Source: Guptibacillus hwajinpoensis
GTDB lineage: Bacteria > Bacillota > Bacilli > Bacillales > Guptibacillaceae
Length of the DNA: 64,000 nt
Assembly: GCF_029277305.1 (NCBI RefSeq)
Contig: NZ_CP119526.1
Direction: 5' to 3' (one strand)
Position 1 is the first letter of the stretch, and each line of letters opens with the position of its first letter. The notes beneath the pieces are model-generated. The model was given only the letters and a program-made list of their open reading frames with translations, made no database searches and had not been told where the DNA came from. Shown piece by piece: positions 35,130 to 42,881 of this stretch. The translations under genes and the position numbers were made by a program.

Positions 35130-36323
35130 TTACACTGATAATACATCGGTGATTTGCTCAATCGCCCAGTTTAAATCCTCTTCACTAATAATAAGCGGAG
35201 GCGCAAATCTAATAACTGTTTCGTGCGTTTCTTTACAAAGAAGTCCTTTTTCTTTCAACTGCTCACAGTATGGTCTTGCTGCTTCATGAAGTTCTACACC
35301 AATGAAAAGGCCGCGACCGCGAACTTCTTTAATGAGTGGGTTTTTGATTTCTTTCAACTTATTCTGGAAGTAGTTTCCTAGTTCAAGAGATCGTTCGGCT
35401 AGCTTCTCATCTTCAAGAACTTCAATAGAAGCTACGGATACTGCACATGCTAGTGGATTCCCTCCAAAAGTAGAGCCGTGCGATCCTGGAGTAAATACAC
35501 CGAGAACTTCTTCATTTGCTGCAACGCATGAAATTGGGAACACTCCACCTCCAAGTGCTTTACCAAGAATGTACATATCTGGTTCAACATTGTCCCAGTC
35601 ACAAGCAAAGCGCTTTCCAGATCGGCAAAGCCCAGCTTGAATTTCATCTGCAACGAAAAGCACTTTCTGTTCTCTACAATAATCATAGGCCTCTTTTAGG
35701 AAACCTTCTGGTGGAATATTAATTCCAGCTTCACCTTGAATCGGCTCAAATAAGAAGCCTGCTGTGTTTGGTGTGATCGCTTTTTTCAAAGCATCAATAT
35801 CCCCATAAGGGATCAGCTTAATACCAGGAAGCATTGGACCGAATCCACGCTGATATTCTTGTTCAGAGGAGAGAGAGACGGCAGTCATAGTACGACCGTG
35901 GAAGTTTCCTTCACAAGCAATAATCTCCGCCTGATCTTTCTGAACTCCTTTTACTTCATATGCCCAGCGACGCATTGCTTTAACAGCCGTTTCTACTGCT
36001 TCAGCACCAGTGTTCATAGGAAGAATCATATCTTTGTTTGTAAATTCTGAAATTTTACGATAGAAAGGGCCAAGTTGATCATTATGAAAAGCCCGAGAAG
36101 TTAATGTCACTCGATCCGCTTGATCTTTAAGTGCTTGAATAATCTTCGGATGTCTGTGTCCCTGATTTACTGCTGAATAAGCACTAAGCATATCCATATA
36201 GCGATTGCCCTCAGGATCTTTAACCCAAACACCTTCCGCTTCTGCAATTACGATTGGTAGTGGGTGATAATTGGGTGCACCATACTGCTCTGTCATCTGA
36301 ATAATATCCTGTGTTTGTACCAT
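35130..36323 (-). CDS. rocD: Ornithine aminotransferase RocD
   Basis: PLP enzyme that converts ornithine and 2-oxoglutarate to glutamate semialdehyde and glutamate in arginine catabolism. Closely follows B. subtilis RocD (YMDMLSAYSAVNQGHRHPKI, MNTGAEAVETAVKAMRRWAY, FHGRTMTAVSLSSE), with the PLP lysine in MYILGKALGGGVFPIS. ATG 36323 is preferred (GGGAG 11 bases upstream; 397 aa); ATG 36341 lacks an SD. In B. subtilis rocD is sigma-L dependent, but here an extended -10 sigma-A element is seen and no -12/-24 box. Confidence 0.95.
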   Translation of the reverse strand: MVQTQDIIQMTEQYGAPNYHPLPIVIAEAEGVWVKDPEGNRYMDMLSAYSAVNQGHRHPKIIQALKDQADRVTLTSRAFHNDQLGPFYRKISEFTNKDMILPMNTGAEAVETAVKAMRRWAYEVKGVQKDQAEIIACEGNFHGRTMTAVSLSSEQEYQRGFGPMLPGIKLIPYGDIDALKKAITPNTAGFLFEPIQGEAGINIPPEGFLKEAYDYCREQKVLFVADEIQAGLCRSGKRFACDWDNVEPDMYILGKALGGGVFPISCVAANEEVLGVFTPGSHGSTFGGNPLACAVSVASIEVLEDEKLAERSLELGNYFQNKLKEIKNPLIKEVRGRGLFIGVELHEAARPYCEQLKEKGLLCKETHETVIRFAPPLIISEEDLNWAIEQITDVLSV

Positions 36324-36364
36324 GTTACCTGTCACTCCCATCTTTTTGTTAATGCCACGATATC

Positions 36365-36373
36365 ATTATAACA
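36365..36373 (-). promoter_or_regulatory. Extended -10 promoter candidate for rocD
   Basis: TGTTATAAT on the minus strand fits TGnTATAAT, about 40 bases before the preferred rocD start. Confidence 0.5.
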
Positions 36374-36497
36374 ATGAAATCGCTTGCTTCCTATGATTTG
36401 TGATAAAATGGCACGAAATATTCTGAAAATGTAGAATGTCTTGTTTCGTGATATGATAGTCAATAGTTTATACATAAGAAAGAAGGAGAGACTGCAA

Positions 36498-36848
36498 ATG
36501 CTTCATGCACATTATACAGCCTGGGGATTAACCCTTATTGTTTTTATGACTAGTTACTTTTTAATGAGGGCTGGCAAGGGAAAAGCACAGAACGTTACAC
36601 ATACAATTCTACGCATCTTATACATCTTAACTGTTGTATCAGGAATGTTCCTTGTTTTTGGCTACCATTTCTGGGGTCCGTCGCTCGTAAAAATGGTTGT
36701 AGCTTTATGGCTACTTTTCTCAATGGAAATGATTCTCGTAAGAGGTGTTAAAGGGAAAACAATCTGGGCCTTTTGGCTACAATTTCTATTTGCTTTTATG
36801 CTTGTCTTTTTTTATGGGTATTACGTACTGCATCTTTATCAGTTATAA
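36498..36848 (+). CDS. yisL: YisL-family (DUF1516) membrane protein
   Basis: A 116-aa protein with four TM helices. Similar in length and pattern to B. subtilis YisL: LHAHYTAWGLTLIVFMTSYF, THTILRILYILTVVSG, the GMFLVFGYHFWG region and MEMILVRG. ATG 36498 follows AGAAGGAGA; an in-frame start at 36441 lacks an SD. Function unknown. It is divergent from rocD. Confidence 0.85.
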   Translation: MLHAHYTAWGLTLIVFMTSYFLMRAGKGKAQNVTHTILRILYILTVVSGMFLVFGYHFWGPSLVKMVVALWLLFSMEMILVRGVKGKTIWAFWLQFLFAFMLVFFYGYYVLHLYQL

Positions 36849-36855
36849 GTCCCGA

Positions 36856-36883
36856 AACCACCTTAATTTAGGTGGTTTTTTTG
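36856..36883 (+). terminator. Rho-independent terminator after yisL
   Basis: AACCACCT pairs with AGGTGGTT over six bases, followed by TTTTTTG. Confidence 0.9.
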
Positions 36884-36886
36884 TAT

Positions 36887-36914
36887 TAAAAGGTGGAACA
36901 ACATCTGCCGATAT
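36887..36914 (+). promoter_or_regulatory. Sigma-D (motility sigma factor) promoter candidate
   Basis: TAAA, 16 bases, GCCGATAT matches the B. subtilis sigma-D pattern TAAA-N14-16-GCCGATAT at every specified base. It lies about 120 bases before the cyclic-di-GMP gene at 37036 and after the yisL terminator. Confidence 0.65.
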
Positions 36915-37035
36915 AAGAAGTAGGGTAGAATGGCATATTTATGGGATATCTGTGTTCCTATACTCTTCTTTTTGATATTATGGACATAATAGAAAGTTTC
37001 GAATTAAAGGTATTAAGGAATGAGGTGTATCCAGC

Positions 37036-39888
37036 TTGAGAACATTTTCAGTTATGATTCATCAAGATAGTCTGTTGAGCGAGTGTATAAACAATCATCC
37101 GGAACTGTTTCAGGCGAATGCCGTACTCATTCAATTATTTTCATTATCAAGAGAAATGAACCATGCGGTAGAGGTGGCCATAGAGCTAGAAAATTTACTT
37201 CCTGAAGCTGTTGTTATTGGTTCCACCGCTGCTGAAGCTTATTTTAACGAAGCGAGTGTAACAGAAGGAATCTTGCTTTCCTTTACGCTATTTCAACATA
37301 CCAGAATAGAATCATTTGTGATGGATGGTTTTGAAAAAGACTTGAACAAGCACATTACAGAAAAAGATGGAATCGTTTTGCTATTTAATTCTGACGTTAT
37401 AGACGAAGAAGCTCTATTAAGGGGAGCTCCTACACTTGTCATCGGAGGACAAGCCTACGGAAACGATCAATCCTTCGTTCTATCAGGGAGTCGAGTCTTA
37501 TCCAATGGCACCGTGGGGGTTCATCTCACCGGCCAGAAGTTAGATGTTACTCCTTATTATGAAACATTTTGGAAGTCTGCTAGTCGATCATACAAGGTTA
37601 CGAAATCCCTTGGTCAGCGTTTATTTGAAATCGAGGGGATGATCGCTCACTCCTTTTTCGAAAAGTACCTTGGTAAACAAGCTGCGAATAGACTACCAAA
37701 TCATGTATCACATGCTCCTTTGCTTCAAGTAATAAACGGTCAATTGAAGCCATTTTCAGTTATTGAATCTTATCATGATGGATCAGTCAAAGTTGATTCT
37801 TTCCTGCCTAAAGGAACGTTAGTAAACTTTTCATACTTTGATGCGATTACGTTCCAGTCTTTTTTAAAGCGGATTAATGATCAGGCGGACTTGTTTTCTT
37901 TAGAAGGTCTCTTCTCTTACTCGTCTGTCCCTGTTAAGGATCTTTTCTCAAATGGGATGAGTTTGAACGCGAGCCATTTATCTAGTTCGATTACATCTGT
38001 ATGCTTAGCTTCAGAATATTTCTCTGACGGGACGACTTTTGAGCATTCAAACAACAGTACAATTATGGCGATGCTTAGCGAAACAGATGCTGAACAGGAG
38101 AAGGTTCAGCCTCAACCATTACACAATCAGGAGATGAAGGACTTGGATGGTTTAATGGCATTATCACACTTAATTAAAGCTTCTACGGAAGAATTAGAAA
38201 CGTTGAATGTAAGCTTACAGCACTCTGAGCAGCGTTTTAAGTCTCTGTTCGAGCAGAATCCGAATCTTGTTTATTCTGTTGATAACTACGGGAAAATCAC
38301 AAGCGTGAACCCTGCTCTTAAATCGTTATTAGGCTATACATCTGAAGAGGTAATGAGTAAGCATTCGCTTCAATTCGTAGCCTCAGAGGATGCCGAAATG
38401 ACAAGGGACAAGTTCTATCAAACGTTTCAAGGCGTAGCTCAAACGTATGATGCCCATCTAGTTGATAAGTCAGGTGCTAAGGTGTTATTTACAATAACCA
38501 ACATCCCGATTATTGTGAATGGTGAAATAATAGGAGCCTATGGAATTGGCAAAAGCAATATGAACCAACTACAAGCAGAAGAAAAAATTGCGCACCTCGC
38601 TTATTATGATGTGTTAACAGAACTGCCAAACCGATTGCTGTTTGAAAACTTGCTGAATGAATCTCTCAATAATACGGATGATAAGCTTGCTGTTATGTTC
38701 ATCGATCTAGACAGGTTTAAGCTAATAAATGATAGCTTAGGACATCAACAAGGTGATCATATTTTAAAGCAGGTAACGAATCGAATTAAAGAAGCAATTC
38801 AGGATGATGCTGTACTTGCGAGATTTGGCGGAGATGAATTCACAGTTCTGTTACCGGGATTGAAAGATGAGAAAGAAGCGCTAATGCTTGCAAAGAGAGT
38901 AATGGATCAATTGAAAGCTCCTATTGTTTATCAGAATGTGGAGTATTTCATGACTGTTGGGATTGGCATTAGTATATTTCCGCATGATGGTTTAGACCTT
39001 GATACATTAATGAGAAATTCTTATATTGCCCTCGATCGAGCAAAGCAGCAGGGTGCGAGCTATATTGAATTCTATACAGATGAAATGACGGACAAAGCTT
39101 TCGAACGCCTTGAACTTGAAAGCTATTTAAGAAGAGCGATCGAGAAAGATGAATTAACACTTTACTATCAGCCGCAAGTAAACTTAGACGAACAGAAAAT
39201 ATATGCGTGTGAAGCTTTGATTCGGTGGAATCATCCGAAGCTCGGTCTCGTCTCACCTGCAGAGTTCATACCTCTTGCTGAGGAGACAGGCTTAATTGAA
39301 GAGATCGGAATATGGGTACTAAATGAAGCATGTATTCAAACACGTAAATGGCAAGAATTAGGATATGATGATTTGTCAATTAGTGTAAATGTATCTGGAA
39401 GACAGTTTCAAAGTGCGAACTTCGTAGAAACAGTTCGCCGGGCGCTTACTACATCAGGTCTGTCAGCGGAATCCCTTCACCTTGAAGTGACCGAAAGCAC
39501 AACGCTAGTTAATACAGATTATAGTATTACAATGCTTAATGAGCTTAGAGGCATGGGGATAAAGGTGTCAATTGATGACTTTGGAACAGGTTATTCTTCT
39601 CTTAGTTATTTGAAAGACTTTCCGCTGGATATATTGAAAATTGATCAGTCGTTTATAAGAAATCTTCAAGAAAATAACGCAGATGCAGCGATTGTGAAAG
39701 CCGTTATTACGATGTGTGAAGGTTTAAATCTATCCATTGTAGCAGAAGGAATTGAAACGAAGGAACAGGGTGAAATTATTCGAAGTTTCGGCTGTAACTT
39801 TGCGCAAGGTTTTTTCTACAGTAAGCCATTGAATAGAGACCGTTTCGAGAAACTCCTATTATCCAAGCAATTTCCTTTAGCAACTTAG
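37036..39888 (+). CDS. FIST-PAS-GGDEF-EAL protein (cyclic-di-GMP turnover)
   Basis: A 950-aa cytoplasmic signalling protein. An N-terminal FIST sensory domain and FIST-C occupy roughly residues 20-370, a PAS domain about 396-515 (FKSLFEQNPNLVYSVDNYG), GGDEF about 520-690 with intact RFGGDEF at 596-602, and EAL about 700-945 with EALIRWNHP at 726 and DDFGTGYSSLSYL. Both catalytic signatures are preserved, so it may make or degrade cyclic di-GMP, or do both. The product-inhibition RxxD site before GGDEF is not seen. TTG start after GAGGTG. No TM segments. The upstream sigma-D-like promoter ties it to motility. Confidence 0.93.
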   Translation: MRTFSVMIHQDSLLSECINNHPELFQANAVLIQLFSLSREMNHAVEVAIELENLLPEAVVIGSTAAEAYFNEASVTEGILLSFTLFQHTRIESFVMDGFEKDLNKHITEKDGIVLLFNSDVIDEEALLRGAPTLVIGGQAYGNDQSFVLSGSRVLSNGTVGVHLTGQKLDVTPYYETFWKSASRSYKVTKSLGQRLFEIEGMIAHSFFEKYLGKQAANRLPNHVSHAPLLQVINGQLKPFSVIESYHDGSVKVDSFLPKGTLVNFSYFDAITFQSFLKRINDQADLFSLEGLFSYSSVPVKDLFSNGMSLNASHLSSSITSVCLASEYFSDGTTFEHSNNSTIMAMLSETDAEQEKVQPQPLHNQEMKDLDGLMALSHLIKASTEELETLNVSLQHSEQRFKSLFEQNPNLVYSVDNYGKITSVNPALKSLLGYTSEEVMSKHSLQFVASEDAEMTRDKFYQTFQGVAQTYDAHLVDKSGAKVLFTITNIPIIVNGEIIGAYGIGKSNMNQLQAEEKIAHLAYYDVLTELPNRLLFENLLNESLNNTDDKLAVMFIDLDRFKLINDSLGHQQGDHILKQVTNRIKEAIQDDAVLARFGGDEFTVLLPGLKDEKEALMLAKRVMDQLKAPIVYQNVEYFMTVGIGISIFPHDGLDLDTLMRNSYIALDRAKQQGASYIEFYTDEMTDKAFERLELESYLRRAIEKDELTLYYQPQVNLDEQKIYACEALIRWNHPKLGLVSPAEFIPLAEETGLIEEIGIWVLNEACIQTRKWQELGYDDLSISVNVSGRQFQSANFVETVRRALTTSGLSAESLHLEVTESTTLVNTDYSITMLNELRGMGIKVSIDDFGTGYSSLSYLKDFPLDILKIDQSFIRNLQENNADAAIVKAVITMCEGLNLSIVAEGIETKEQGEIIRSFGCNFAQGFFYSKPLNRDRFEKLLLSKQFPLAT

Positions 39889-39915
39889 ACTAGCCACTAT
39901 TGGCTGGTCTTTTTG
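39887..39915 (+). terminator. Rho-independent terminator
   Basis: AGACTAGCC pairs with GGCTGGTCT across six bases, then TTTTTG. Confidence 0.88.
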
Positions 39916-39918
39916 TTT

Positions 39919-40115
39919 GGCTCTTTTCGTAGACGTTGTTGCTTTTACTGTATAGGGTTTCATTTCCGCTCCAGGATGCTCGCTTTCCGCGGGGCGGGCG
40001 GTGAGCCTCCTCGTCGCTAACGCTCCTGTGGGGTCTCACCTGTCCCGCTAGTCCCGCAGGAGTCGAGCATCCTTCCGCTCCAATTAGCGAAGTGTTGCTT
40101 TTGAAACACTTATTA
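39919..40115. repeat. Family A GC-rich hairpin element, copy 5
   Basis: GGCTCTTTTCGTAGACGTTG left end and the complete GC-rich hairpin (GGATGCTCG...CGAGCATCC). The right terminal repeat is missing where family B copy 5 begins. Confidence 0.85.
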
Positions 40116-40122
40116 AATAAAA

Positions 40123-40227
40123 GGCTATGTTAGCTCATTTTGTTGATTTCTCGATTTTGGCTCATTCGAGTTAAACCTCAGTTTCACTCGAATGAGCCAA
40201 AAATCAACACTACTGATTAACATAGCC
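40123..40227. repeat. Family B palindromic repeat, copy 5
   Basis: GGCTATGTTAGCTCATTTTG on the left, TAACATAGCC on the right, with GGCTCATTCGAG..CTCGAATGAGCC arms around CCTCAG. It is inserted between two family A fragments. Confidence 0.88.
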
Positions 40228-40228
40228 A

Positions 40229-40312
40229 AATAAAAAACCACACTTCGCCGATTGGAGCATCCTGAAGCGGATATTAACCCACTATAGCAACAGTGTCTAC
40301 CAATAAGGTTTT
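40229..40312. repeat. Family A remnant lacking its hairpin
   Basis: AAACCACACTTCGCCGATTG then GAGCATCCTGAAGCGG and TAGCAACAGTGTCTACC match the flanks of an inverted family A copy with its hairpin missing. Confidence 0.6.
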
Positions 40313-40407
40313 TGTTTAAATACCTTCGATAACACACACAGATTTCTTATTCTGTTTTAAGGGGTGATTGGAAGGGAATAGGAAGATATCGAATGAGGTG
40401 ATGAAAG

Positions 40408-41739
40408 ATGGATTACGATGTCATGATTATTGGTGGGGGCATTTCTGGCCTCACCCTCGCTGTTAAGCTAGGGCAGAATAATATTAAGACGCTCTTAGTA
40501 GAAAAAGATAAAAAGAGCGGGCTCATCTATAAAGGCGAGTTGCTTCAACCTAAGAGCCTTGAAATTCTGGATCGAATCAATATGCTAGAGCTAGTGAAGG
40601 AGAATGGATTTAGTTTACCATCTATTCAATTCTACGAATACGATCAGAAAGCTGACCAAACGATGACACAGCTTAGTGCAAACGAATTCAGATATGATCT
40701 TATTGATTCGCCTTATAATACGTCTCTTATGATTCCACATGAAAAGTTAAAAGAGCTTTTATTCATTGAAGCCTCCAAGTATGAATCGGTCGATTATATC
40801 CAACCGGCTAAATTTACGGGGTTCACAGATGAAGAACCTCAACATAAAAAAGCCATCATTCAAACGAAAGAAGGCGAGCGGAAAATTCATGCTTCTTTCT
40901 ATATTGGTGCAGAAGGAAGAGCATCTCCAACAAGAACGGCGATGGAAGTAGATATGAAAAACACAAAGTATAACCATCACTTTTTAACCGTTTCATTTCC
41001 AAGACCAGATTCGCTTAATCAGTCTACAATTATTACAACACAAAACAAGTTTGTTGGCTTATTCCCGCTTCCAAATAATGAAGTTCGGAGTGTGCTTTTG
41101 ATTAAACCTGGCGAGTTTAAAACGATGCGTGAAGAAGGACTGGAGTCATTCTATCGAGCGTATTGCGAACTAATGCCTGAGCTTGAAGGGTATGTTCATC
41201 AAATTGATACGTGGAAGAAAATCCAGCTGATGATTCCCGTAAGGCATAATGTATCTAGCTATGTGAAAGACAATATGATTTTAACCGGTGATGCTGCCCA
41301 TAGTGTGCATCCTATGGCGGGTGAAGGTATGAATCTTGCTATCCAGGATTCGGATGTACTAGGAGAGCTCCTATGTTGGATGTTCAAGACGAATCAAACG
41401 GAATGGTCACAGTTAGAATGGTACGAAAAAGTTAGAAAGCCGAGAGCAGAATATGTATCAAGACTCAGTCATCAGGCTGCCTTACTATATTCATTTCCTT
41501 ATCGAGCATGGCAGAAGCTAAGGATAAAAGGAGTAAAGCAAACGGAACATTCACTTAGCCTGCATTATAAACAAATGCTGAATACATCTGGACTAGGCAT
41601 ATGGAAATTCAATCTAGTGGATCGAATGAAACAGGCTGGACTTCTACCTGTAAAAGCAGGGCGAGTGAAAATTTCTGATAAGAAGAAAGAAAAGATTATG
41701 TTTTCAACGTACGATGATTATCCATGGTATCGCAAATGA
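40408..41739 (+). CDS. FAD-dependent monooxygenase (UbiH/PHBH type)
   Basis: Flavoprotein hydroxylase of 443 aa. The FAD dinucleotide fold is at the N-terminus (VMIIGGGISGLTLAVKLG), the PHBH-type signature GAEGRASPTR follows in the middle, and the ribityl-binding motif LTGDAAHSVHPMAGEGMNLA comes later. Such enzymes hydroxylate aromatic or polyketide-like substrates with NAD(P)H and oxygen. It is followed after 16 bases by a methyltransferase and then by an AsnO-type amidotransferase, suggesting tailoring of a small molecule. Substrate unknown. Confidence 0.9.
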   Translation: MDYDVMIIGGGISGLTLAVKLGQNNIKTLLVEKDKKSGLIYKGELLQPKSLEILDRINMLELVKENGFSLPSIQFYEYDQKADQTMTQLSANEFRYDLIDSPYNTSLMIPHEKLKELLFIEASKYESVDYIQPAKFTGFTDEEPQHKKAIIQTKEGERKIHASFYIGAEGRASPTRTAMEVDMKNTKYNHHFLTVSFPRPDSLNQSTIITTQNKFVGLFPLPNNEVRSVLLIKPGEFKTMREEGLESFYRAYCELMPELEGYVHQIDTWKKIQLMIPVRHNVSSYVKDNMILTGDAAHSVHPMAGEGMNLAIQDSDVLGELLCWMFKTNQTEWSQLEWYEKVRKPRAEYVSRLSHQAALLYSFPYRAWQKLRIKGVKQTEHSLSLHYKQMLNTSGLGIWKFNLVDRMKQAGLLPVKAGRVKISDKKKEKIMFSTYDDYPWYRK

Positions 41740-41755
41740 GACGGGAGGAACTAGA

Positions 41756-42751
41756 ATGAAGGAACTGAAAAAGATTTGGCGTGCAAGGAAATGGATGAAA
41801 AGCAATGAACCTTTTCTATATGCCTGGCATGCACATGTTGGTTATGTTCATGATTTATTCGATGAATTTGAGGAAGGAACGACCGTCTCCGATGTTGCGA
41901 ATAAACGAGATATGAACGAGCTTCTGCTAACTAGGTGGGCAGACGTGGGTGTTGCCATTAATCATTTGAAACTTGATAAGGATGGCAAAATACATTCCAA
42001 GAAACATATGGTTGAATCCATCTCAAAGAACAGTGATCAGTCAGTCGGTATACTGTTAAAAGAAATGATGGAGTTACATATTCCCATACTCCTGTCCTAT
42101 CCAGATTTATTGAATAGTGAAGATCACGCATCTTATCAGGATGAAGATTACGGTGGAACTGTTGCTGCAACGTCGAGTTTTATTGAAAGGTTTGCTTTCC
42201 CAAAGATTCATAAGTGTATTAAGAAAACGAATGCAAAATCCGTTATTGATTTTGGAGCAGGCTATGCGGGGTATCTTTCACGTATTGGAGCAAAACTTGA
42301 AGATATGAAGCTAGTTGGAATTGAGAAAAACAAGTCGGTTTGTCTTGAGGCAGAGGAAAACATTCACTTTCCTTTAAAATCGTCTATTTCGCTCTATCCG
42401 GACGATATGATGACATGGCAGTGGGATGGAGATCCTTTTGATGTTGCCATGATGAATAACCTGCTCTACTACTTTTCACCTGAAGACCGTTTTGGATTAT
42501 TCGAAAAAGCCCATGAAGTAACAGGAGAAAAAGGAGAGCTTATCGTCATTTCACCGATACATGAGTCGAAGCATGGCATTGCATTTTCAGCGGCATTTAA
42601 TAGTTTCATGAGTGCACACGACAACCTGTTTCCGTTACCTAATCGTGCTGAGATGGTAAACCTTGCTTCTGAAACAGGATTTAAATTAAAGGAAATGAAG
42701 CCAGTTGTGAAAGAAGGAGCATGGTATTTCATGCGATTTCAAAAAGCTTGA
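41756..42751 (+). CDS. SAM-dependent methyltransferase, O-methyltransferase-like
   Basis: A 331-aa protein with an N-terminal helical/winged-helix region (TTVSDVANKRDMNELLLTRW) resembling the dimerisation domain of small-molecule O-methyltransferases, then a Rossmann domain with SAM motif I SVIDFGAGYAGYLSRIG, motif II KLVGIEKN and the post-motif DVAMMNNLLYYFSPEDR. ATG 41756 follows GGGAGGA. It is tightly spaced after the monooxygenase, so both are probably cotranscribed. A terminator hairpin overlaps its last codons. Confidence 0.87.
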   Translation: MKELKKIWRARKWMKSNEPFLYAWHAHVGYVHDLFDEFEEGTTVSDVANKRDMNELLLTRWADVGVAINHLKLDKDGKIHSKKHMVESISKNSDQSVGILLKEMMELHIPILLSYPDLLNSEDHASYQDEDYGGTVAATSSFIERFAFPKIHKCIKKTNAKSVIDFGAGYAGYLSRIGAKLEDMKLVGIEKNKSVCLEAEENIHFPLKSSISLYPDDMMTWQWDGDPFDVAMMNNLLYYFSPEDRFGLFEKAHEVTGEKGELIVISPIHESKHGIAFSAAFNSFMSAHDNLFPLPNRAEMVNLASETGFKLKEMKPVVKEGAWYFMRFQKA

Positions 42752-42781
42752 AACCCTTACTAAGGGTTTCGAGCTTTTTTC
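42741..42781 (+). terminator. Terminator overlapping the methyltransferase end
   Basis: AAAAAGCT.GAAACCCTT pairs with AAGGGTTTC.AGCTTTTTT; the 5' arm lies inside the coding region. It separates the methyltransferase from asnO. Confidence 0.85.
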
Positions 42782-42881
42782 TTGTTCAGAAATGGGATGA
42801 ATACAGAAGGAGATAAAATAATGCACAAAAAGTGGGCGGAAGCATAAAGTGAACAGAGAGCATTGATTGGAGGGAGAGCTT

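Noticed and set aside
36400..36425. Sigma-54 (-12/-24) promoter for rocD
   Set aside because: A TGGCAC-like string is present but on the plus strand and without the GC element at -12, so it cannot serve rocD.
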